Origin: an uncultured Eubacteriales bacterium
Lineage (GTDB): Bacteria; Bacillota; Clostridia; Oscillospirales; Ruminococcaceae
Assembly (NCBI GenBank): GCA_900318545.1
Contig: ONLC01000084.1
Coordinates: 1 to 8,022, forward strand
Direction of reading: 5' to 3'
Length of the DNA: 8,022 nt
A program made the translations under genes and the position numbers. Positions 1 through 4,676 of this stretch are shown here, in pieces (position 1 is the stretch's first letter; the number at the start of each line of letters is the position of its first letter). The notes under the pieces are model-generated. The model ran no database searches, was not told where the DNA came from, and worked only from the letters and a program-made list of their open reading frames with translations.

Positions 1-32
1 ATGCCATGTACAGCGAGGTGACAGCTCAGTAA
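1..32 (+). CDS. 3' end of an unidentified plus-strand gene (partial)
   Basis: The reading frame starting at base 3 gives AMYSEVTAQ and ends with TAA at 30-32. A purine-rich ribosome-site-like stretch (35-40) follows the stop at once, as is common between operon genes. Only nine residues are visible, so neither the family nor the gene itself can be established. It could equally be an upstream piece of the broken gene that follows. Confidence 0.3.
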   Translation, partial: AMYSEVTAQ

Positions 33-62
33 TGAGAGGAATAAAAAGCGGTCAGAATTATA

Positions 63-392
63 ATGCTGATCTTATCTCTCGCACTTATCCTGTCATGTGC
101 TGCGATACTCATACTGAGCAGAAATACACTTTATACTGCCCACCCCTGGGAAGGAACAAACCACCTTTGTATGCTCGGGAGGACAGGGCGCTGACGAAGT
201 GATCTCCGAGGCGGAATCATCGCATCAAGGGCAGGAGTAAAGCCCGCAGGAATCGGCGCAAAAACGAAGTGGTACTTCTGGGCGAATGCGTTTATGCGTG
301 AGTTTATAGGACTTTCGGTAAACACTCGCAAAAGGCACGTTCTGGTAATGACTGCTATCCTTGCAGCCTGCAATTATTTTCTGTATTACTGA
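63..392 (+). pseudogene. Decayed DUF218/YdcF-family membrane protein gene
   Basis: Three family-like pieces lie in order but not in one frame. Bases 63-125 encode a hydrophobic start, MLILSLALILSCAAILIL, typical of a membrane segment. Bases 127-213, one frame over, encode TTFVCSGGQGADEVISEAE, which matches the SGGQG..E..SEAE core motif of DUF218 (SanA/YdcF-like) proteins. From 216 the original frame resumes with an ...AGIGAKTKWYFWANAFMREF stretch, resembling the C-terminal part of Firmicute DUF218 proteins, and then a hydrophobic tail ending at TGA 390-392. Intact members run to a few hundred residues; about 110 codons remain. The joins near 125 and 214 therefore look like deletions with frame changes. 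The original frame also meets a TGA at 192-194. The only good ribosome-site-like sequence (35-40) is more than 20 bases from the ATG. The family call rests on motif recognition and no function is expected. Confidence 0.7.
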
Positions 393-400
393 CAGCAAAA

Positions 401-433
401 GACCTGACCCTTCACGGATCAGGTCCTTCTTTT
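401..433. terminator. Bidirectional intrinsic terminator between convergent genes
   Basis: GACCTGA-C-CC (401-410) pairs with GG-A-TCAGGTC (416-425), with one C/A mismatch and a TTCAC loop. CTTCTTTT follows on the plus strand, and the minus-strand reading has TTTT directly after the stem (397-400 read in reverse). It lies between the DUF218 remnant and the convergent end of the DUF2828 gene, and can stop transcription from both sides. Confidence 0.8.
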
Positions 434-449
434 ATATAAGGAGCATTAG

Positions 450-1928
450 CTAAGCTGCGGTTATGTCAGCATATCTCTCCGAGGAGAGAATATCGTTCAT
501 TACGGTCTCGGGGGAGATCTCTCCGCTCATCACCATATTGAACACTGCTGCCGTATATCCCGATACCAGTGCCGCACCCGTCTCGGAGCGGTTCACAGGG
601 ATAGCATCTGAACGTGAGCTCACGTTCCAGAAAACTATCTCGGGGAGCTTGTAGCCGTGCTTGTTGTAGAGCTTCTTCATCTCACGGAACAAAGGCTCGT
701 CATTTCCGCCTACTACGCAGTAGTCAAACTGCATATCAGAGATTATGTAGAGCCTTGAGGGCATCTCCTCGGGCTTTGCCTTATTTGCAGCCGCTGCACG
801 GAGCAATACAAGGAACAAAGCCTCAAGATTGGTATTTGCGATCTCGTTAAAGGACTCGCAGTACCTTACCTTTTCACAGATATCCCTGCCCTTGATCGAA
901 ACGATCTGAGGGTTCATCGAGAATGTCATGAAGCAGTTTTCAAACATTCCCTTGTTGTGCTCCGCGAAGAATATTCCGAGCGACAAAGCCGCATCTATAG
1001 GCCTCAGGCTGCCGCCGTATCTGCCGTACATGGAGCCCGAGCCGTCCACAACTGCAAGAGCATTCTCTCTGTTTTCAGCTGTCATAGCCGACAGAGCCTT
1101 CCATGTGATGTCGAGAGACTCTCTTTCCTTTTCGCTCAGATCTCTGTCCATAGCATTTCTCACTACATCATAGGGATAGAGCGTTGAGGTATTCAGCTTT
1201 GCCTCACCTCTTGCTACGCTGTTCATGTAATTGAGGTAACGCTCACCGTCATTGCGGATAAACGCTGCTCTGTACTTTAACATTGCACATGAGGGCTGAG
1301 ACTCATAGTTGAAAGTGTAATCACGCTCACGCAGACGGTTCTCAACTATATCGGTGTATCTGCGCAGTGCAGACAGGGTCTTTCTGTAGGTTTTCTCACT
1401 CATACCGAGCAGAGCTGCCATACGTCTGCCCTGACGGCAGGTCTCCCTTGAGGAGGCATTCACCGAGGGGAGCCACTTAGCCAGAAGCGAGACAGGCTTG
1501 CCCTGCTCCATAGCTCTGAGATCCTCAGAGAGCCTTTCATTTATCACCTTGACTGCATCGCCCTCCAGAGGAGTGTCGATCAGTACAAGAAGGTCGTCCC
1601 AGCGGCCGTACTCTGAAAACAGAGGGATATTCTTTCTTACCGCATCGGGAGCAAGACCGATAAGGGTCTCGACTGCACAGCGGAAGAAGCGTCTTTCACC
1701 AAGGCCGCCTCTTACATCTCTTGCGAAGAAGAGAATCTTCATGGTCTTGTCGGGATCCTCACAGAAGGCTCTCGTAACTGTGTTTGATATGTCTCTTTCA
1801 GAGGCTGTTCTCATAGCCCCTGCCTTGAAGAACATATCAAGGCAGAAGGACTCTGACGAGCGGTATGCAGTACCGCTGTTCTCTGTAAGAGTGAGGTTTG
1901 TTTCATTCCTTAAGATGTTATTTAACAT
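450..1928 (-). CDS. DUF2828 family protein, TROVE/Ro60-like helical region plus vWA domain
   Basis: This 492-residue cytoplasmic protein has no signal peptide or membrane segment. Residues 1-280 are helical and rich in Arg and Leu, with DUF2828-type stretches such as FARDVRGGLGERR (68-80), GRWDDLLVL (108-116) and LLAKWLPSVNAS (148-159). Residues 288-492 form a von Willebrand A domain. Its metal site (MIDAS) is complete: D295-x-S297-x-S299 in VVDGSGSM, T366 in ANTNLEA, and D398 in YIISDMQF. Layout and length match Ro60/Rsr proteins (HEAT-like TROVE ring, then vWA). Local echoes include LYPYDVV (250-256) versus the HPFHIL region of Ro60. Ro proteins bind Y RNAs and misfolded RNA, but RNA binding here is inferred. 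The start at 1928 is preceded by AAAGGAG (1935-1941), 6 bases away. The leader upstream holds the hairpin array. DUF2828 membership is firm; kinship to Ro60 is my inference. Confidence 0.85.
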   Translation of the reverse strand: MLNNILRNETNLTLTENSGTAYRSSESFCLDMFFKAGAMRTASERDISNTVTRAFCEDPDKTMKILFFARDVRGGLGERRFFRCAVETLIGLAPDAVRKNIPLFSEYGRWDDLLVLIDTPLEGDAVKVINERLSEDLRAMEQGKPVSLLAKWLPSVNASSRETCRQGRRMAALLGMSEKTYRKTLSALRRYTDIVENRLRERDYTFNYESQPSCAMLKYRAAFIRNDGERYLNYMNSVARGEAKLNTSTLYPYDVVRNAMDRDLSEKERESLDITWKALSAMTAENRENALAVVDGSGSMYGRYGGSLRPIDAALSLGIFFAEHNKGMFENCFMTFSMNPQIVSIKGRDICEKVRYCESFNEIANTNLEALFLVLLRAAAANKAKPEEMPSRLYIISDMQFDYCVVGGNDEPLFREMKKLYNKHGYKLPEIVFWNVSSRSDAIPVNRSETGAALVSGYTAAVFNMVMSGEISPETVMNDILSSERYADITAA

Positions 1929-1942
1929 AGTTGTCTCCTTTC

Positions 1943-2003
1943 AAGTCAGGTTTGATTCATACTGTCTGGAATAGTAGTTTTTGGGGGTTGCTGTCTCTGA
2001 CTT
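1943..2003 (-). repeat. Hairpin unit 5 of the array, abutting the DUF2828 ribosome site
   Basis: AAGTCAG (2003-1997) pairs perfectly with CTGACTT (1949-1943), 7 bp. One base later comes GACAGCA (1995-1989). The 3' arm ends one base before the AAAGGAG ribosome site (1941-1935), so the stem sits next to the ribosome site without covering it. This could link the fold to DUF2828 translation. Confidence 0.7.
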
Positions 2004-2047
2004 ATTTTTTTCTGAGATAAACAAGACACCTTTTGAATTTCGATCAT
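1946..2047 (-). CDS. Possible 33-codon leader ORF (uORF) in the array
   Basis: An ATG at 2047 follows GGAGG (2056-2052) by only 4 bases and opens a 33-codon frame starting MIEIQKVSCLSQKK. It ends at TGA 1948-1946, 17 bases before the DUF2828 ATG. It spans the 3' part of unit 4 and nearly all of unit 5. No family is recognisable, the composition is unremarkable, and the ribosome-site spacing is short. The frame may be accidental. If translated, it would open units 4 and 5 and act as an attenuator-type leader. Confidence 0.2.
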   Translation of the reverse strand: MIEIQKVSCLSQKKISQRQQPPKTTIPDSMNQT

Positions 2048-2075
2048 AAATCCTCCGATTTGCTGTCGGTGTCTT
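2023..2075 (-). repeat. Hairpin unit 4 of the array
   Basis: AAGACACC (2075-2068) pairs perfectly with GGTGTCTT (2030-2023), 8 bp. GACAGCA (2067-2061) follows with no gap. The interior of about 30 bases contains a GGAGG at 2056-2052 and an ATG at 2047. The layout matches unit 3 base for position while the stem sequence differs, and both are followed by GTT. Confidence 0.75.
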
Positions 2076-2082
2076 TAATAAC

Positions 2083-2125
2083 AAGGTGCCTGAAAAAACA
2101 TGATATTTTCTGCTGTCAGCACCTT
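2083..2125 (-). repeat. Hairpin unit 3 of the array
   Basis: AAGGTGC (2125-2119) pairs with GCACCTT (2089-2083), 7 bp, extended by a U-G wobble (2118/2090) that forms only in the minus-strand RNA. GACAGCA (2117-2111) follows. It is the shortest long unit at 43 bases, with an A/U-rich interior. GTTATTA links it to unit 4. Confidence 0.75.
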
Positions 2126-2127
2126 AC

Positions 2128-2194
2128 TCGTCACACGGTGACTATCATGTCATTCCATGTAAAAGATGGTGATATATGCTGCTGTATGTGACGA
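2128..2194 (-). repeat. Hairpin unit 2 of the array
   Basis: TCGTCACA (2194-2187) pairs perfectly with TGTGACGA (2135-2128), 8 bp enclosing 51 bases. TACAGCA (2186-2180) directly follows the 5' arm. An inner stem is possible: ATCACCAT (2173-2166) with ATGG (2158-2155) and TGAT (2147-2144), leaving a 7-base bulge and a CTTTTAC loop. A local palindrome at 2130-2142 (GTCAC-N3-GTGAC) competes with the closing stem. Unit 3 starts two bases (GT) downstream. Confidence 0.7.
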
Positions 2195-2199
2195 ACCTG

Positions 2200-2216
2200 C
2201 TGAGCTTTCGGCTCAG
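2200..2216 (-). repeat. Short hairpin between array units 1 and 2
   Basis: CTGAGC (2216-2211) pairs with GCTCAG (2205-2200) around the loop CGAAA; a C(GAAA)G tetraloop is an alternative. It is a perfect 6 bp stem one base after unit 1. It lacks the GACAGCA motif, so it is a structural element of the leader and not an array repeat. Confidence 0.65.
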
Positions 2217-2217
2217 A

Positions 2218-2277
2218 GCTAAAGCATCGGGAGACCCTGCCGGTGTCTGCCCAAGCGATCATTGCTCTTGCTTTAGC
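2218..2277 (-). repeat. Hairpin unit 1 (5'-most): three-way-junction element
   Basis: On the minus strand GCTAAAGCA (2277-2269) pairs perfectly with TGCTTTAGC (2226-2218), 9 bp. Inside are two smaller arms. One is AGC...GCT (2265-2253). The other is a GC-rich arm in which GGG, AGAC and CC pair with GG, GTCT and CCC, interrupted by single bulged bases. The heptamer position carries AAGAGCA, 5 of 7 matches to GACAGCA. The predicted transcript start lies one or two bases before this stem. Confidence 0.7.
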
Positions 2278-2285
2278 GTGTTTTT

Positions 2286-2294
2286 AGTATAACA
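2286..2294 (-). promoter_or_regulatory. Extended -10 promoter for the hairpin array and DUF2828
   Basis: The minus strand reads TGTTATACT (2294-2286), one mismatch from the extended -10 consensus TGNTATAAT. At 16-18 bp spacing no good -35 is seen, which is usual for extended -10 promoters. Transcription would begin near 2279, one or two bases before hairpin unit 1. This fit supports the minus-strand reading of the array. Confidence 0.55.
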
Positions 2295-2319
2295 CAAGGA
2301 GCAAAAATAATCATTTAAA

Positions 2320-2396
2320 ATTTTCTGCACACACAAGCTGCCGTGCCGAAGCTCTGCACTCGGAAAAATACAGTTGCAAAACCTGACATTTTCTGC
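2320..2396 (+). promoter_or_regulatory. Repeated 9-mer ATTTTCTGC, possible operator sites
   Basis: ATTTTCTGC occurs exactly at 2320-2328 and 2388-2396 in the space between the two divergent promoters. A third copy lies at 2105-2113 inside hairpin unit 3. The 2388 copy fills the end of the WYL promoter spacer up to the -10. A partly paired stretch, CCGTGC...GCAC-TC-GG (2341-2363), lies between them. WYL proteins often regulate their own divergent promoters, so these are reasonable candidate operators, not demonstrated ones. Confidence 0.35.
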
Positions 2397-2402
2397 TATA
2401 TT
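2374..2402 (+). promoter_or_regulatory. Promoter of the WYL operon
   Basis: TTGCAA (2374-2379) and TATATT (2397-2402) are separated by 17 bp, and TGC just before the -10 gives an extended -10. An overlapping TATAAT lies at 2402-2407 but lacks a matching -35. Transcription would start near 2409, giving a very short leader before the ribosome site AAGGAG (2411-2416). The spacer contains the 9-mer ATTTTCTGC at 2388-2396, which also occurs at 2320-2328, so a repressor bound there would block this promoter. Confidence 0.6.
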
Positions 2403-2424
2403 ATAATAGGAAGGAGTGAACAGC

Positions 2425-3654
2425 ATGGCTGGGTTTTCAGAGCTTATAAAAAACTTTGACAAAACAAGGGATTATATCCGTGACTTTTTTATTTACGGCT
2501 GTAAGGTCAGAAGCGACTTTGACCGCAAAAGCGTCCGTACCTACGGTGATGAAAAACGCCGTGTTGAGAGCTGGATGGGCGACTATATGCGGTACGATGA
2601 CTCCGTCAGGGGCAGGAGCGTTTCTATCTCGGTGGACAGCGGCCATATCCCCGAGAACCCGCTTTACAATGCCTTCTACTCAAAAAGCTTTACCGATAAT
2701 GACATAAAGCTCCATTTTTTCATTATCGACATTCTCTCCTACGGCAAAAGCCTGACTCTGAGAGAGATAACAGATACCCTGAACAATGACTACACCCAGC
2801 TGTTCGATGAGCAGACCGTCCGCAACAAGCTGAAGGAGTATACCGAGGAAGGCTTAGTCCTCTCTGAAAAGCAGGGAAAGACACTTTACTATACCCTCTC
2901 GGCAGATACCGTGGACGGCTATGCAAGGGACTTCAAGGGTCTTGATGATGCCGTGATGTTTTTCTCCGAGGTACAGCCCTTCGGCATTATCGGCAACAGC
3001 ATAATGAAAAGCCTCGGGCTCAGAAACGATCTGTTTTTCATAAAGCACAACTATATGATACACGCTCTCGAGGATATCCTCCTTCCTGATATCCTGACAT
3101 CGATCGATGAAAAAAGAGAGCTTATCATCCGCACGTTTCGCTCAAAGGAGACACTTAAAGCCGTGCCTATGCAGGTGCTTGTATCAGTGCAGACAGGGAG
3201 AAGGTACGCTGCTGTCTGGGTACCTAAGTTCCACAGCTTCACATCTGTAAGGCTTGACAGGATAAAGGCGGTAAAAAAAGGAACGGTCTGCAAGGAGTAC
3301 GAGGCTCTGCAAAAGGACTACGAAAACGCTGTCAGTCACTGCTTCGGAGTATCCTTCGAGCCTAAAGAGAAGAACACTGCCGCACCTATGAAGATATGCT
3401 TTTATGCAGATGAAAAAAACGAAGCCTTCATCATTGACAGGCTTTACCGTGAAAAGCGCTGCTGCACTATTGAAAAAACAGGCGAGAACCTTTATACACT
3501 GACAGCAGATGTCCTTGACCCGAATGAGATCATGCACTGGGCAAAGACCTTTATCGGCAGGATAGTAAGCATAGAGGGCGGCTCGGAGGAGATCGTCAGC
3601 CGATTCTACGATGACGTGGAGCGAATGAACAAAATGTACGGCGGTGATGAGTGA
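2425..3654 (+). CDS. WYL-domain regulator, first of a tandem pair
   Basis: I start the 409-residue protein at ATG 2425, because AAGGAG (2411-2416) is 8 bases upstream and overlaps the alternative GTG at 2416. Residues 1-90 are charged and without a recognisable domain. Residues 92-160 look like a winged helix-turn-helix (SLTLREITDTLN, then VRNKLKEYTEEGLVLSEKQGK). Residues 205-285 form the WYL domain, ending in the typical VRLDRIKAVKKG; the W-Y-L positions themselves are altered (RRYAAVW). Residues 321-388 fit the WCX C-terminal extension. WYL proteins are usually transcription factors or effectors that bind a nucleic-acid or nucleotide ligand through the WYL fold. It is divergent from the hairpin array and DUF2828 gene, so it is a likely controller of that promoter and its own. 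The family call is sound; ligand and targets are unknown. Confidence 0.85.
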   Translation: MAGFSELIKNFDKTRDYIRDFFIYGCKVRSDFDRKSVRTYGDEKRRVESWMGDYMRYDDSVRGRSVSISVDSGHIPENPLYNAFYSKSFTDNDIKLHFFIIDILSYGKSLTLREITDTLNNDYTQLFDEQTVRNKLKEYTEEGLVLSEKQGKTLYYTLSADTVDGYARDFKGLDDAVMFFSEVQPFGIIGNSIMKSLGLRNDLFFIKHNYMIHALEDILLPDILTSIDEKRELIIRTFRSKETLKAVPMQVLVSVQTGRRYAAVWVPKFHSFTSVRLDRIKAVKKGTVCKEYEALQKDYENAVSHCFGVSFEPKEKNTAAPMKICFYADEKNEAFIIDRLYREKRCCTIEKTGENLYTLTADVLDPNEIMHWAKTFIGRIVSIEGGSEEIVSRFYDDVERMNKMYGGDE

Positions 3655-4631
3655 TAAATATTTTCAGTGAGATATACGGTACATATTTCAGAGTTGCATC
3701 AAGGCTTCTTGAAAAAGAGGTCACAGACGCTAAAACCGTTCGTGAAACAGTCAGCAAAGAGGGCTTTCGTGACTCGGTGCTGTTTTTGCCGCAAAAGCTT
3801 ATCCCGGGTGACGAGGACTGGGGGCTCTTCACCGAGGAGCAGGACGGCAGGCTCAGAAGAATGACCCAAAATGCACCTTTGAAGCTTCTCACCAAGGCTC
3901 AGAAAATGTGGCTTAAAGCAAAGCTCTCAGACCCAAGGATAAGGCTCTTCCTTGATGATGACGCCCTTTCGGAGCTTGACCGCAGACTCTCAGGCATCAA
4001 GTCCCTTTACAGGCATGAGCATTTTCGGCACACAGACCGCTTCTCTGACGGTGACGACTTTTCAGACGAGAGCTACATCAGGCACTTTCGCACTGCCCTC
4101 AATGCGGTAAAGCACAAAAGGATAGTCTTCATCGACTACGTTTCGGGGCACGGAAACAGGCTCAGCGGAAGGTTTGCACTTCTAAAAATGGAGTATTCTC
4201 CGAAAAACGCTAAATTCAGAGCCTACTGTATAAGCTGCCGAAAAAACAAGCCTTCAAGAATCGGCATAATTAATATCGGGCGAATAACCGACATCAGAGA
4301 CTCGGGAGAGGTATTCACACAAAGCATCGATATGGACGAGTATTTCTCCGAAAGAAAATGCAGCTCCCCTGCTGTAATAAGAGTTACAAGCGAGCGTAAC
4401 GGTGTTGAGCGTTTTATGATGGAGTTCGCAGCTTATGAAAAGCACACTGTCCGTGACCTTGAAACGGGGGAATACACAGTTGAGCTCTGGTATGACGAAA
4501 GTGATGAAACCGAGCTTCTTATACAGCTGCTGAGCTTCGGTCCTGTGATCGAGATACTCGGCCCCTCACGGCTGAGAGGCCTTGCAAAGGAGCGAGTAAG
4601 CAGGCAGTATAAGCTTCTGAAAAGCACATAG
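3651..4631 (+). CDS. WYL-domain protein, second of the tandem pair
   Basis: This 326-residue protein starts at GTG 3651, and its GTGA overlaps the stop of the preceding gene by 4 bases, so translation is probably coupled; no clear ribosome site of its own is seen. Residues 1-125 are helical and charged, and I do not see a clear helix-turn-helix. Residues 145-216 are a WYL domain (RTALNAVKHKRIVFIDY, then EYSPKNAKFRAYCIS and INIGRITDI). Residues 240-310 are a WCX domain with the usual ending LLSFGPVIEILGPSRLR. It is not a close copy of its neighbour. The pair may form a heteromer, with DNA binding supplied mainly by the first protein; this is inference. The frame closes one base before a strong terminator. 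Confidence 0.85.
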   Translation: MINIFSEIYGTYFRVASRLLEKEVTDAKTVRETVSKEGFRDSVLFLPQKLIPGDEDWGLFTEEQDGRLRRMTQNAPLKLLTKAQKMWLKAKLSDPRIRLFLDDDALSELDRRLSGIKSLYRHEHFRHTDRFSDGDDFSDESYIRHFRTALNAVKHKRIVFIDYVSGHGNRLSGRFALLKMEYSPKNAKFRAYCISCRKNKPSRIGIINIGRITDIRDSGEVFTQSIDMDEYFSERKCSSPAVIRVTSERNGVERFMMEFAAYEKHTVRDLETGEYTVELWYDESDETELLIQLLSFGPVIEILGPSRLRGLAKERVSRQYKLLKST

Positions 4632-4668
4632 AAAAAGGCACTGTCTATTCATCGGACAGTGCCTTTTT
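4632..4668. terminator. Strong bidirectional intrinsic terminator
   Basis: GGCACTGTC (4637-4645) pairs perfectly with GACAGTGCC (4655-4663) around a 9-base loop. It is flanked by five A (4632-4636) and five T (4664-4668). It serves the WYL operon on the plus strand and the GH59 gene on the minus strand, whose stop is at 4677-4679. Confidence 0.92.
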
Positions 4669-4676
4669 GATACGTG

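Larger units (their letters stand above)
1929..2279 (-). ncRNA. Candidate structured RNA: tandem hairpin array leading into the DUF2828 gene
   Basis: Read on the minus strand from about 2279, this RNA would form five long hairpins and one short one: 2277-2218, 2216-2200, 2194-2128, 2125-2083, 2075-2023 and 2003-1943. The long closing stems are 7-9 perfect base pairs, yet every stem sequence differs. In four of them the first seven bases inside the 5' arm are GACAGCA, GACAGCA, GACAGCA or TACAGCA, set off by at most one base. The first hairpin has AAGAGCA at the matching place. GT directly follows the 3' arm of hairpins 2194-2128, 2125-2083 and 2075-2023. Stems that vary while keeping their pairing and an invariant internal heptamer are the mark of selected RNA structure. 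The array shares a strand with DUF2828 and could be its 5' leader, a processed small RNA, or both. Y RNAs encoded beside bacterial Ro genes are the closest known parallel, but I see no clear match to the published Y RNA consensus. Confidence 0.75.

Noticed and set aside
131..373. 80-codon minus-strand frame
   Set aside because: It is antisense to the DUF218 remnant, whose motifs explain the sequence, and its protein shows no family features.
2187..2205. tRNA-like T-arm (GGTTCG on the minus strand), as found in some YrlA RNAs
   Set aside because: The bases on either side of the loop do not pair as a T-stem, and no acceptor or anticodon arm can be drawn around it.
1943..2277. CRISPR array
   Set aside because: The repeated part is only about 7 bases, spacing is irregular (50-83), and each unit has its own inverted repeat. 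No Cas genes are nearby.
2218..2285. Plus-strand rho-independent terminator (9 bp stem followed by TTTTT) that would make the array a plus-strand RNA
   Set aside because: The stem encloses 42 bases, far too much for a terminator loop, and two bases separate it from the T run. The same T run is the A-rich start region after the minus-strand -10. I saw no good plus-strand promoter before the array, and the array matches the DUF2828 strand.
2416..2418. GTG start for the first WYL protein
   Set aside because: It overlaps the last base of the AAGGAG ribosome site; ATG 2425 has the proper 8-base spacing.
391..3507. Further copies of GACAGCA (plus strand 391-397 and 3501-3507; minus strand 3216-3210)
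   Set aside because: They are isolated, lie in a terminator flank or inside coding sequence, and have no flanking 7-9 bp stem at the matching place. A few chance copies are not surprising in 8 kb; the cluster at 1989-2186 is different.
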